Origin: Proteromonas lacertae
Taxonomy: Eukaryota; Sar; Bigyra; Opalinata; Proteromonadidae
Assembly (NCBI GenBank): GCA_002245135.1
Contig: NGBS01000874.1
Span: forward strand, 248,001-312,000
Direction: 5' to 3'
Length of the DNA: 64,000 nt
Position 1 is the first letter of the stretch, and each line of letters opens with the position of its first letter. The notes below the pieces were generated by a model. The model had not been told where the DNA came from. It saw only the letters and a list, made by a program, of their open reading frames with translations, and did not search any database. Of this stretch, positions 1-12,321 are shown piece after piece. The position numbers and the translations under genes are program-made.

Positions 1-110
1 ATTATAAGAAGAAGAAGGAAATTCGATATAAAGGTAAAAAATTTGTGAAAAAGACAAAAAGAGATATGATGATAAGTGATGAGGATTTTTCGAGATGTCT
101 TGATTCTTAA
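1..110 (+). CDS. 3' tail of an unidentified gene
   Basis: Only the last 35 codons lie in the window, read in frame 3 and ending at TAA 108-110. The visible peptide is very basic at first (KKKK, KGKK, KKTKR) and ends with an acidic stretch and RCLDS. There is no recognisable domain. The assignment rests on the other two frames being closed early and on the next gene starting 130 bp downstream on the same strand. Confidence 0.45.
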   Translation, partial: YKKKKEIRYKGKKFVKKTKRDMMISDEDFSRCLDS

Positions 111-239
111 TGTTATTTGTATTTGTTATAGTTCATGAAATTAAATTAATATATTTGTTTAATTCTTCTTATCTTTTGTTTTTTGAAATGAAAAATTGAA
201 TAGATTTGATTCCTATCAAGCCACATTTTCATATTTTCG

Positions 240-775
240 ATGAAATCAGCACGTAAGTCAATCAATACTCCAAATAAAAGGTATTTTTATTGAATATAAC
301 ATCAATAGGCAGAAAAAATCACCAGATGCTGAACTAAATGACAACATTAATGAATTATTGTCTATTCCAAATACATTTCTATCTCAAAATATTGTAAATA
401 ATTTAATTCAAGGGTATCTTACTAATTAATATATTTTAAGTCATTCTCTATACACACAATTTAAAGAATCTTCTTCTAATCTAGATACAATGAATATAGC
501 ACCATCAGTAGAATGTGCTGTATATTCTAATCTAATTTTCATTTAAATAGAAACAAGTACTATTTTCGATTCCTCCAAACACAGAAGAAATAAAGCCAGA
601 TCAAGATAAGTACATAGAGACAGTATTGAAATGTTTTAGTGACGATATTGAGGCTATTAGAAAGGATACAAGCTTTGGTGAAGGAACAAATGATTTATTG
701 ATTTTGAGTGAATGTCTCAAAGATGAGTATAAAAACAAAAGTGAAATAGAAAAGTCTTTTATTAATAATTTTTAG
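240..775 (+). CDS. Small unknown protein, four exons
   Basis: The reading frame starts at ATG 240 (MKSARKSINTPNKR) and stays open to TAG 773-775 once three short introns are removed: 281-308, 414-440 and 520-550, all GTAT...AG and 27-31 nt. The product is about 145 residues, basic at the N-terminus, then with helix-like segments around NINELLSIPNTFL and DIEAIRKDTSFGEGTNDLL. I recognise no family. The three introns all restore frame, which supports a real gene. It ends 81 bp before the next start, so the downstream promoter must be very short or lie within this gene. Confidence 0.6.
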
Positions 776-856
776 TTTTATGTTTTCGTGTTAACATTAT
801 TGTTGTTTTTGAAGAATAAAATATTTGAAACGGATTTATTTTTTTTCATTACAAAA

Positions 857-2217
857 ATGGCTTGGGGAAAAGCTCCATCCTGTGATGACTTAATAGACAA
901 AATTCGAGAGAATGAAGATACAGCAATGTATATCTTGCCATTTAGAAAACTAAATGAAGATAATTTCAATCAGATTTTTAATGAATTGAAGAAGAATGTA
1001 TCATTACAAGAATTTTATTCATCTGGACATAAATTAACTCAAAAGAATGTAGAAATATTTAGTGAAATGTTGAAAGTCAATCATACTCTCAAAACAGTAT
1101 GTTATTAGTATTATATTTACTTAGTTTTGTATTGGACAAAGTAATTTTGGTGATGAGTTCATGGATATTTTAGTAGAAGGCATTGAAGCCAATAATACTC
1201 TTGAAATACTTGATTTTGAGAATAAATCTATAACTGCTGTTAGTTGCTCTAAATTAAATCATATTTTATATACTCATGAAAATATTAAAGTATTAAAACT
1301 TAACAGAAATCCACTTAAAAATGAAGGATTATTTAATTTACTCAACTCTCCTTCACAACAAGATAATCCCATTTCAAAACTAAAAGAACTGCATATATCA
1401 GATATACAGTTAGATAAAGAGAGTGCTATGATATTTAATACTGTTATGAAAAGTATAAATAGTGTTATTTATATTTAAATAATGTTTATCTATAGATTTT
1501 CCAGAACTTTCTGTTTTATTGTTAGATCATAATGACTTTGAAAATTCAACACCATTATTGTGGGAGTATAATTAATTATTATATTTATATTATTATTAGT
1601 TGTCTTTCGAATATTACAATTTTAGACTTATCGTATTGTAAATTGAATGAAAATTCAATGCCTTCACTATCATCTAATGTTTTTCAATTACAAAAAGTAT
1701 GTTTATATATATAAAAATTAAATAGTTGAATTTATCTTATAATGATATTAAAGATGAAGGTTTATTACTCTTAGCTCAATCTATCATGTTTTTCCTGCAT
1801 TTAAAATATTTAGATTTATCATCTAATAATCTCACTGATAGTGGAATTACCTATTTAGCTGATAGTTTAGCAAATTATGAATTGAATGATTTTAGAGAAT
1901 TACATCTTAAACACAATCAAATCACATCTAAATCCGCTTCAAAACTGTTGAAAATACCTTATTTAAAAGACATTTCCTTATTCAATAATAATATCAATAG
2001 ATATATTGATGGAATTATATCAACTATTAATGACTCTCAGATTGAACATCTTGATATTGGAGTGAATAACATAACAGAAGAGAATATAATCGCTTTATTG
2101 AATAATTTACATAACCACAAATATTTGAAAGAATTAGAAATGTGTGGAATTGATAGAACTACAGATATTCAGATAGCTATTGATGAATTGAAGTATATAA
2201 ACAAAAGTATTATCTAA
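857..2217 (+). CDS. Leucine-rich-repeat (ribonuclease-inhibitor type) protein
   Basis: Five exons separated by introns at 1097-1124, 1462-1495, 1565-1599 and 1697-1725 (28-35 nt, GT...TAG). ATG 857 (MAWGKAPSCDD) is preferred over an in-frame ATG-like start at 788 that lies almost on the previous stop. The protein, about 400 residues, is built of repeated LxxLxLxxN units such as LKYLDLSSNNLTDSGITYL and FRELHLKHNQITSKS, typical of RI-type LRRs that form a protein-binding horseshoe. There is no signal peptide or membrane segment, so it is probably cytoplasmic. The binding partner cannot be predicted. It is related in style to the LRR part of the pseudokinase gene at 19.0-22.3 kb. Confidence 0.85.
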
Positions 2218-2396
2218 TTTGTATAGATCACATAATTCTATTATAACAATTGTATGGAAAACGAAAGAAGATAAGACTACAAATGAAAATGAGCTTTAAT
2301 TAAAAGTAATTATTGTTGTGTTTTGTTTTTTAATACAGGCTTGATTATCTGGTTTGATTCAAAATCTTGTTTTTCTTTTTTTGTATGAAATAAATC

Positions 2397-3449
2397 ATGT
2401 TACTAAACCCATCAGATGTAATTGGAACTAACGGAAGCACAGCATCAAATATAGAAATACCTGATATTTCAGCTGCAGTATCTAGAGATAAGATAAATAA
2501 GAGGTTGGGATATCTATATATTGTTGAAATAGTATGTTATATGAATGGATATAATGTTGTTAGATCATATGTTTTACTACTCTTCTGTTGTTCCAAAGTA
2601 AATTGATATACTCTTTGTTATTTCTTGTTGGATTATTTATTTTAAGAATTAATTATTATGGATGGAGGAAAATATTATTCAATATTATAGTATAATAACA
2701 TAATTTCTAATTTTCTTTTATGTAGGTGTTTATCTTGTCAATAGCTCATGTTTTAAACGTTTGCTTTTCATTCAAATTTTTTATTCATTCTAATATATCA
2801 ACATTCATTTTTCTAATACTAATCATACTCTACATAGTCATTATATTATTTGCTGTATATTTTATAATATTGATGTAATTATATGTTAGATAACTATCCC
2901 ATTTTATCATTATTATTTATTATCACATTATGGAGATATTAAACCACCTATCGCTGATGTTAATCTCTATCCATCTTCTTCATCGCAATCATTACAAAAT
3001 CCATCATCAATAAGAGACAGTCAAAATGCATCAAACTATCCAAACCTTCGTCCAGGAATGACAGAAGAACAATATAAAGATAAAATCAAATATGTTATAA
3101 TAATGGGATATTATATAGAATCAATAATGAATGTAACAATTTTGTTATTTTTAGAATATGTTTATTCCTTGTCATTTATACTATTATATATCATTATTAT
3201 ACTTTGTTTGGCATGTACATTGTTTAGTTATGCTGCTAATGACTGGAATTTGAAAGAATTTAGATATATTGTATTTATATTATATTCATTTATTTCAAAT
3301 AGATACTATCTATGGATTTAGTAAAGATATTATTTTACCCTCTTCTGATTTTAGTAAATCTTCCAATCTTCAAGATATCAAATGTTATTATACTAGCTAT
3401 GATGTTTATTAGTGTATATATATATCAATATAAATTATTATACAAATAG
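2397..3449 (+). CDS. Unknown multi-pass membrane protein
   Basis: Starts at ATG 2397 with a soluble N-terminus (MLLNPSDVIGTNGSTASN), followed by several strongly hydrophobic helices across exons up to the TAG at 3447-3449. Clear exons include one running from the hydrophobic IVIILFAITIPFY segment, after a 35-nt intron near 2855-2889, into a Ser/Asn-rich loop (YPSSSSQSLQNPSS) and then MTEEQYKDKIKYV plus further helices. The last intron is 3271-3302. The junction near 2600-2650 is uncertain: the obvious GTAAAT donor puts the next exon out of frame, and a GTTCCA donor a few bases upstream would fix it. At least six membrane helices are visible. No family recognised. Confidence 0.6.
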
Positions 3450-3611
3450 TGTCGTTTTACTTATAAACAGAATTCATGGTATAGAATAAGTATACCACTA
3501 ATATAAAAAGAAAAAGTAAATTAAATAGTAAATGATGATTTGTATAAATTATTTATGTTAGAGAAAATAAACAAAATATATTAAAGAATCTAAAAATATT
3601 ATTATTTAGTG

Positions 3612-6600
3612 TTAATTACTTAACAAAGAACACTCTAATAATTCTGTACAACTAGGTCTCTTTTCAGGATCTTTATCTAACATCTTATCAATCATTTCTT
3701 GAATTTGAGGATTGAAATAAGTAGGAATTCTCTTTTGTTGCTGATGATTTATATTAGAAACTAAACTCATCATATCTTTACCATAAAATGGAGGATTTAA
3801 ACAGCATAATTGATGTAATATACATCCTAATCCCCATACATCAACTTTATTTGAATATGGTTTACTTAAATATATCTCTGGAGCCATATATAATGGTGAA
3901 CCAATCATTGTTTTAGCTTCAACGCCATTCATTACTGGTTTAGCTACACCAAAATCACCTATTAAACATTCATATTTATCGTTTAGTAGTATATTAGCTG
4001 GTTTCAAATCTCTATGAATGATATTCTTACTGTGGACATGTTCTAATCCAAGTGCCATACATTTTAAATAGTATAAAACAACCTTCTGATAAAAATATGT
4101 CTTTGTTTTCTTCTGAATATCGATCTGTTGTTCTAAATCACCTTTTGAACAATATTGCATAATCAATCTCACTTTATCTGATAGTAGAAATCCTTCAATA
4201 TATTTCACTATATAAGGAGAATCGAAACTTTGTAATATTTCAATTTCTTGTTGAATCAATCCTCTCGATTTCCTATCCATATGATTCATTGATACTTCCT
4301 TCATTACTAAGTATTCATTCTTACTTGAAGTTACTAAATACACTTTTCCCCATGATCCAGATCCTAGTTCTTTTAATATTTGATACTTATCAACACTTGT
4401 TATTGAATTTTGTAAGGCATCATGTATAATAGGTAATAATTCCTTAGATGTTGGTCTTTTAGTGAAATCTTTAATCAACATTTTATCCATCAAATCTTTA
4501 ATTTTTTGACTATAAGTACCTGTAATCGGTGGATAATCTTTAGTAGTGATACTTTCCTTCAACTCTAAGATATTACCAATAAATGGAGGATGAAATGAAC
4601 ATAATTCATATAATATACAACCAGCACCCCATACATCAACTCTTTCATCATAATTATACTCCAAATACACCTCAGGTGCCATATATAATGGAGAACCAAT
4701 CACTTGATTCTCTTCATTATTATTATTATTATTATTATTATTAGTTCTTCTTGCTAAACCAAAATCACCAATAATACAATCATTAATATGATTTAAGAAT
4801 ATATTGGCTGGCTTTATATCACGATGGATAATACCCAATCCATGTATATATTCCAAGCCTTGCATCAAGCTTTGTATTAACCTTAATATCTCTGTTTCAG
4901 GAATGGATTTATTTTCTTTATGGTATTTCTCTATAAATTGTGATAGATCACCTTTATTGCAATACATTGTAACTAAACATAAGTGATCTGGAATAGCGAA
5001 TACATCAGTATATTGTATTACATTGCTATGTTTAAGTGTTCGTAATATTTCAACTTCTCTTAATACCATTTGTTTTGATTCATTAGTCATTCGTGTTAGT
5101 TTGATCAATTTAAGTACTCTAACACCATCACCACGATCTACTGTATATACTTTAGCCCAGGATCCTTCACCAATCATTTTGATGGTTTTATATCCTCTTT
5201 CTTCAAGTGATTTGTATGTGACTAAAGTGGAGAGAATTGATTGACCTGCTATTGGAGATTGACCACTATGTATATATATATATTATAATATAAACATACA
5301 ATTTAGCCCATAGATTTAAATAATCTTTTATATATATCAATAATGCTATTTATATAATTATTATTTATATAATTATTATACGTTCATTACAATTATTACA
5401 GAAGAATATATATATTCCATAAGAATATGTTTGATATCCAATATCTAATAGTGATGTTAATAAATACGTAATATTATCATATTCCTCTTGAATACTTCCC
5501 CAAGATCTATATACAAATAAATAAATAAAAATAAAAATATATATATACTGATATCTTGATATATAATTTTTGATATGTTGAAATAATGATTGTTCTCCTT
5601 GTGGGTCAAAACCATAATAATCAAACAATACTCTCAATACCTTACGATATAATACCATTACTTTATCATTATTACGAAATTCATCTATTTGTTCAGGTGT
5701 TAATCCAAGAATGGAAGATGGTAATAAATACTATTATTATTATTATCAATATATATACTTTAATAATTCTACGATGATATTTTATCCAATCACAGTTTTG
5801 AAAATGTTTTAAGAAAATTGTAACTGATATTGGCTCTTCATTTGGATAGGAGAACTTGATGCCATCATTATAAAACAATATAATCTATTATAATATAATA
5901 AGAATATATTTATACATTAAATGATCCTTCTTTACTCTCTGTATTAGCATCATCAGGATTAACGGTTTCTGTAGTGTTAGCTGTACTATTCGTAGTTTCA
6001 ATTCCATTACTTTCCACTTCACTTTCTGTCTTTATTCTTGATGAAGTTTCTTCTGATAAATCTGCTAGACTATCAACAGTTGCTTTTGCTTTTTCTTCAC
6101 TGGGTAATATGTATCCTTCCTCATCGATTTCTGCTTCTGCTTGATCATCATCATCATCTTCTTCTTCTTCTTCTTCATTATCAGATGGAACTTTGGGAGG
6201 TGAAATTTTCTTTTTATTAGGTTTATGTTTGTGATGCTTATGTTTATGCTTTTTATGTTTTTTGCTTTCTTCTTCTTCAGATTCTTCTTCTTCCTCTTCC
6301 TCCTCGCCTTCTTCTTCTTCACTATTGTCACTATTTGATTCTTTATTCTTCTTTGAATCTTTCAAATCAATATCAGATTCATCTTTTCGTTTTGGTGGAG
6401 GTGGAGGAAGTGATCGTTTATGTGACGAATTCTTTCTACTTGCATTAGGAGTATCTGCTACAGCTGCTGTTATTGATATAACCACTTCATTTGTAGTGAC
6501 TGGCCTAGAACTCTTTCTGATTGAGTTATGACGTTGTGATATTGGTGGAGTTGGAGACGGTTGAACTGATGTTGTTGGAAGTGCCTATTATCATAATTAT

Positions 6601-6940
6601 ATTAATATTAAGAGTAATACATTATCCATTTCTGAAATTGAATCATTTCTTTGCCTTCTACTTGATTGGTTCTGCATCTATCCAAAAAATATATTTGTAT
6701 AAATAATACGGACGCATTTCTCATAGGTGGTGGAGGTGCAGCTTTAGGTTTTTCATCAGCTATTATTTTTTCTTGTACAACAGTCACATATTGACTCTAC
6801 ATATTATAAACACCAAGTCATACATTAGTTGTTTCTTCGATATGTGGTGATGAAACCTTCATTTCGTGTTCTTCTTCGACTGTTTCTTCTTCTTTCTATT
6901 ATATAATATATTCAGAGTATACAGATCCATTACAACCCAT
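3612..6940 (-). CDS. OGFr-domain protein fused to two tandem Ser/Thr kinases
   Basis: About 1,020 residues in ten exons. Start MGCNGS at 6940 fits an N-myristoylation (Gly2) plus palmitoylation (Cys3) signal. Then comes a long acidic/lysine/histidine-rich linker, then an OGFr N-terminal-type domain (FYNDGIKF, PN, TPEQIDEF, VLFDYYGFD, NYISRYQSW), joined without any start codon to two NEK-like kinase domains. Kinase 1 has GEGSWAKV, HRDIKPANI, DFGLA and GSPLYMAPE; kinase 2 has GSGSWGKV, HRDLKPANI, DFGVA and GSPLYMAPE. Both look catalytically complete. Kinase 1 carries a run of nine Asn between DFG and APE. The only Met near kinase 1 lies inside its first beta strand, so the kinases cannot easily start on their own, which supports the fusion. 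Function is unknown; membrane-attached signalling is an inference. Confidence 0.85.
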
Positions 6941-7001
6941 AGTTATTCTCTAATATATCATGAATTAAGCTAAAAAGAGAGATAAAGCTACAAACTGTGA
7001 G

Positions 7002-7015
7002 CTTGGCTTGATCAA
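7002..7015 (+). promoter_or_regulatory. Candidate promoter element (GCTTGGCTTGATCAA copy 1)
   Basis: A 15-mer, counting the G at 7001, lies about 60 bp upstream of the OGFr-kinase start codon and is repeated exactly at 48081-48095 between CFAP53 and DRC9/10. Shorter GCTTGA cores lie upstream of several other genes in the window. The binding protein is unknown. Confidence 0.4.
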
Positions 7016-7108
7016 TTATTCAATTTTTTAAAAATTATTTTATTTTATATCTACAGTATTCGTCTTCAGAAAGAGTGTAAAATTAAGTAATATTGTAAAA
7101 TTTAAAAT

Positions 7109-8070
7109 TTATAGATTATTAGCTACTTTGAAATCATTTTTCAACTCTTCTTTCATATCTTTAGTATGCAAACGACGGACTGCTTTCTTAATTTCGTGAA
7201 TGGCTCTTCCAGGATTTAAATGTTTAGGACAACATTCAGTGCAACTCATAATTGTGTGACATCTCCATAATCTGTACGTATCATCTAAATCTGATAATCT
7301 TTGCTTAGTATGAGTATCTCTTGAATCAGAAATCCATCTATAAGCAGCTAATAACACAGCTGGCCCTAAATATTTATCAGGATGCCACCAGTATATTGGA
7401 CAAGCAGTTTGACAACATGCACACAATATACAATCATATAATCCATCTAACTTATTTCTATCTTCAATACTTTGAAGATTTTCAACTGATAATTTTTGAT
7501 CTACTGATTTATCTTTATCATTATGCAACCATGGTTCAATTGAAGCATATTGGTTATAAAAGTTAGTGAAATCAGTAACAAGATCTCTTAAAACAAACAT
7601 ATGAGGTAATGGACGAATTACATCTGTCTTACCATCATATTTAATAGGTTCTAAACATACTAAACGATTAATTCCATTGACATTCATTGAACAAGATCCG
7701 CAAATACCTTCACGACAAGATCTAAATATAATTATAAGAAAATATAAATTACCTTCTAAAAGTTAGCGTTGGATCAATTGTATTTTTTATTTTTAATAGT
7801 GCATCTAATAACATGTGACCAGGACTATTGATAATATTGGTGAATTAAGAAAATATACCCTTCCAAAGTGACAGTATAGTCTTCATAATGGGGCTTTATA
7901 TCTGTTTCTGGATTATAACGATATATTTTGAATGTTTTTGTCTTTGGAGGTGTTTTCAAAGTTTCTCCTCCAATTTTCTGTTGGAAGGATGTAAAATTGC
8001 AGCACATGTTAGTAGTTAATTTGCTTGCTAACTTTGCTGATCTGATACTTGAGGATGAAATTGAAAACAT
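7109..8070 (-). CDS. SDHB: Succinate dehydrogenase iron-sulfur subunit, mitochondrial
   Basis: Complex II subunit B passes electrons from succinate oxidation to ubiquinone at the inner mitochondrial membrane. Three exons (introns near 7725-7752 and 7826-7860) join to give all expected ligands: 2Fe-2S motif [16 protein letters not shown], 4Fe-4S motif [12 protein letters not shown] and 3Fe-4S motif [15 protein letters not shown] at 8070 ([17 protein letters not shown]) gives a typical Ser/Arg/Lys-rich import presequence; an upstream in-frame ATG at 8109 would add 13 hydrophobic residues and is less likely. The start lies 113 bp from the divergent CFAP97-A gene. The gene looks complete and intact, implying a respiring or at least complex-II-bearing mitochondrion. 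Confidence 0.95.
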
Positions 8071-8183
8071 ATCTTCGCAAAGAATAATTAAGAATAAACA
8101 ATATCCCAAAAAATATATTCGTTTTGTGCCTGATCTGCTAACTTTAGTTTTTTTATCGTTTTTTTAATTTTTGTTGGAAAGTG

Positions 8184-10385
8184 ATGCTTTCTCCAGATGA
8201 TACTGCGAAATATGAATCAACATTAAGAAGAAGCAGTGGCATATCGAGGTATAGCTATGAAGTTACACCACCCAAAAGAAGATTTGTATAATACACTTTA
8301 TTAATGTGTAGAAAACCACTGTACCAGGTAATAGGTCGAAAAGGAACTATTTAAAGGATGAAAGAAAGGAACAAATAGAAAGAGAAAATAGAGCTTTGAT
8401 AAAAACCATGAGGCAATATGATAAATACCCAATGGCATTATATAAAGGTGTAAATCATTTGAGATATAGTCACAGTCTTGTTTTGGAAGCTAGGAAAAAA
8501 GAAATTCAGAAAGTAGAAGAAGAGAATAGAAAAATATACCAAAGAATCATTAAAACAGCTGCAACTATGAATACACGAATATTTGTTAAAGAATACTACA
8601 AGAATCATCAATTTCAATATAATGGAGGACATTTTAAGAGTATTATTGTAATATATATATCAAATAGTGCCACCACTAACAAACAGACCAAAAACAGCAA
8701 TTATAGCTTTTCAGACAAATGGAATTAATTCAGAAATACCAATGCCAAGACCAAAGAGTAAATATATATATATTATATATTTTATATAGCTGCATCACAA
8801 CCATTAGATCCAATACGACGAAGAGTAGAAGTACAAAAACTAAAAGAAGATAATCAATTAGTGTTGAATAAAAGTTATGATGTTGTATTATTTCATGGAA
8901 TGCAAATAGTGAGTAATAAGACAATAATGATAACTTTATGGGAATTATATAAAGTAACTGATAAAGGAAGAGAAGGAACAAATGGAATAAAAGTATTAAT
9001 TATTTAATTATTTAATTATATAGATTGAAAGTAAGACCAATAATCGTGAAAGTGGAATAATTCTTAGTATAAATGAATTAATATATATTTGTTCATTTCA
9101 TCCAATTTTAAGAAAGTTAATGAAGGAGTTATTGTTATTAGAAGAACCAGATATTTATTCTTCATTATACAAAGTGTTAGGATTACCAAATGATACTACA
9201 TATGCAGTAGAATTAATATCATTTTTATGTAAGTTTATAAAAGTAGAAGATGATGATAGGAACATACTAGAATTTAGTGATCGATTAAAAGAAATGATAG
9301 AGAGATGTCACAATAATGAAGATCCTGATGAAAATCAGAATGATGACGATGATGATATGTTTATTGATGATTATGAAAATGATGATGATTATAAAAGGGA
9401 TAGAACATCTTTATCTTTAATAAGTGGAAATTCCACACCTCCTCCATTGAAAAGTATTAAAGATGATGATGATGATGATGATGATATTTTAGCTAAACAG
9501 ATTAGAATGGAGAAAAATACGAAAGTTCTGGCCTCTAGTAGATCATCTTCAGTTTCACGATATTCTGATGTAAAGAGTAGAATTACTACCAGAAGGAAAG
9601 ATATGTTTGAATCTGATAATAGTGTTAATAATAATGATGAAAGTAGAAGAAGGAGAATTGTTACTGTGAATTATAAAAATACACCAAATTACACTAAAGA
9701 GTTAACCCAAAAGAAGTTTACTAATTCTCCTACTACTACTACAGTTAAACCGATTAAAAAGAAAGCAGTTGGTCCGCCACGATGTGCTACAGTTACTAAA
9801 CCAGTGAATAGTTCAAATAATAATAATATTAATAAAAATGAATCACCAAAACATAAGAAAGTAAAGAAGAATGTAGGTCCACCAAGATGTGCCAGTGTTC
9901 CATTAAAGAAAGATGTTATTATTCAACAACAACAGAAAGAACAAGAAGAAAAAGAAAAAGAGAAAATGAAGAAGGTTAATAAGAATAAGAAGAATAAAAA
10001 ACATAAGAAAGATAAAAGAGTGGATAAGGAAGTTGAATCTGCTGATATTCTTGTGTTGAATAGAGATGAAAATAGTGAAATTGAAAATGAGAATGATGTT
10101 GAAAAGAATGAAGAAAATGAGGTTGAGAATAATAATGAGAATGAAAATAATGAAGGTGAAGTAACTATAAATAACAGTGTAGATATACTTCAGAGTATTT
10201 CCAGAGATTTGGATGAAGATGAAGAGTATAGTAGTTTAGTTAATGAGATGGAAATGATGATAGTGGATGAGATTGAGCAGACTGTCAAAATGAATCAAGA
10301 TTCGTATGATTATGAAGAAGGAGAGGAAGTAGAGGAAGAAGATGGTGATAATGAAGAAGATAGTAATTGTACTGAGAATAATTAG
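8184..10385 (+). CDS. CFAP97/Hemingway-domain ciliary protein, paralogue A
   Basis: Five exons. Residues about 35-130 hold the CFAP97/Hemingway signature (ERENRALIKTM, HSLVLEARKKE, EENRKIYQRIIKTAATMNTR), known from proteins of axonemes and sperm tails. After two introns comes a roughly 100-residue domain (VLFHGMQIVS, LWELY, GIILSINELIYIC) that also occurs in paralogues B and C and that I cannot name. The last exon is a low-complexity Asp/Glu/Asn/Lys tail with two copies of VGPPRCA(T/S)V. Introns are 26-32 nt, GTAT or GTAA to TAG. Likely role: scaffold in the cilium, by analogy with the CFAP97 family. Confidence 0.8.
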
Positions 10386-10503
10386 TTTTATGAGTAGATA
10401 ATTTAACTATTTATATTTAGTTTTGTAAGATAGTGTTTGTTATTAGGAAGTTTAAAGAAAAATAAAAAATATCGAAACGATAATATTTTTAAAACAAAAT
10501 TGA

Positions 10504-11993
10504 ATGAAGTTTTTAATTCATTTTAGTCAAAAGTTAGAAGAATTTAGATTACCAGAATTCCTTTCTCTGATTGATTACTTTGGGGTGGAAGGATTGAAAT
10601 ATGAAAAGTATTCATATTTGTTTATTTCTTTAATAGAGATAGTTATAGTAATGAACATCCATTTTTCATTGTTGACCTACCTAATGAAGATGGTTTAAGG
10701 AAAGTATTAATATTTATGATATTTATTCCTTTAGATTTGTACTAGATCAATATTAATAAAACATATATATGAATATTGGGCAAGTGGAAATACACTTGAA
10801 GAATGCGCAGAAAATATTTCAAATTTACCAGAATGTGTAACTTCACAATATTTAAACGTATTTAATTAAATATTAATATAATTAGGATGAAAAGAGAACA
10901 TGGTGTATGAGAATAGAAGGGTTTGGATACAGTATAAAAAGTGATGAACAAGCAAATATCAGAAAACTATTCGGTTCAAAGCTGAAATGTAAAGGAAAGG
11001 TTCAATTAAAAGATATGGATGATGAATACCGTATATTTCTAGACTATGGTGAAAATGCAAGCGAAAAGGATCCAAAAGCAAAGAAAGTGTATTTCTTAAG
11101 ATTTATTTGTGATGGTGGTGTAAAAGGTTTAATAGATAAATACACATTAAAAAAACGAATTTACTTAGGACCAACCTCAATGGATACTGAATTGTCATTT
11201 ATAATGAACAATATGGTTCACAGTGGTAAGAATAAAGAGATTTTAGATCCATTTGTTGGTACTGGCAGTATATTAGTGAGTTCAAGTTATTATGGTGGAA
11301 ATTGCTATGGAATTGATATTGATATGAGAATCTTAAGAGGTAAATTAAATAAAGATAATAAGCCAGTTACTATATATTCTAATTTTGATCAATATGGATT
11401 GAAATATCCTGAATTAATTAGAGCTGATTTTAGTAGGAATGATTTATATTGGAATGAGTTGTATATATATACATATAAATATTTTTTATTTTATTTATTG
11501 TTAATAGTTTTGATGGTATTGTATGTGATCCACCTTATGGTATTAGAGCTGGTGCTAGAAAGAGTGGAGGAAGAAGAGAGGACAAAATTAAACCAATTCC
11601 TTTAGAAAAGAGATATGACCATATTCCACAAACACAGCCCTATTCGTCTATTGATGTTATTGTTGATTTATTGAATATTAGTAGCAGATTATTGAAAATG
11701 AATGGAAGATTAGTGTATTTATTACCATATGCAGAGTATATTGTTATATTTATTTATATATTTTTAGGAGTTATAATATGAAGGAATTACCTATTCATCC
11801 ATGTTTGGAGTTGTTATTCGTAAGTGATCAAAAATTAAGTGGAGGTTTAGGAAGATTGTTAATAACAATGAAGAAAATTAAAAATCCAATTGATCCTGTG
11901 AAAGAAAGAGAAATTTGTCTTGAACATATGAAGAAATATGAAGAGAACTATATTAATTTGAAAGAGAAAATTTATGCTCCAAAGAAAAAATAG
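10504..11993 (+). CDS. TRM11: tRNA (guanosine-10-N2)-methyltransferase catalytic subunit Trm11
   Basis: Trm11 with partner Trm112 methylates N2 of G10 in tRNA. Six exons. The N-terminal part contains the Trm11-like RSILIKHIYEYWASGNTLEE segment. The Rossmann methyltransferase part has the SAM-binding motif DPFVGTGSILVSS, an acidic GIDID, and the catalytic DPPYGIRAGAR. The final exon (ESYNMKELPIHPCLELLFVSDQ) matches the family's C-terminus. Introns near 10609-10637, 10701-10731, 10859-10886, 11461-11508 and 11736-11767 restore one continuous frame to TAG at 11993. It lies 118 bp after CFAP97-A on the same strand. Cytoplasmic or nuclear. Confidence 0.9.
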
Positions 11994-12321
11994 ATTGTTT
12001 TTATGTTTTATTTTGTGTTTTTCAGGTGTATATTTAATTGCTTTACTCTAAACCTGTAAAAATTTTAAAAATATTCGAGAAAAACTTGACATTTTTGTTT
12101 TTTTCTCTAATTTATCGCTTATTGGAGAGATTGGGTTTTTATTTATAAATATAAAATATTCCCAACAAATAAGAAATACATATTCTATTTTAAAAATAAT
12201 ATATTTCATTCATTACAGCAGAAAGAAAGAGAAATGAAATAATAATAAATATAAATAATTTGATAATTTTCATAATATGATATAAATATTGTATTTATAA
12301 TTATTATTCAATGTTGAACTA
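11994..12321. other. Convergent 3' intergenic spacer
   Basis: 328 bp between the ends of TRM11 (+) and the phosphodiesterase (-). Very AT-rich with T runs at 12085-12110 and several AATAAA/ATAAAT tracts that could serve poly(A) addition on both strands. No open frame or repeat worth reporting. Confidence 0.5.

Noticed and set aside
3612-5177. Treating the two kinases as an independent gene starting at the internal Met
   Set aside because: That Met is within the first strand of kinase 1; the upstream open exon continues without a start into the OGFr domain.
6038-6531. Frames opposite and shifted to the acidic linker of the OGFr-kinase gene
   Set aside because: Low-complexity shadows of a linker already placed in the spliced gene.
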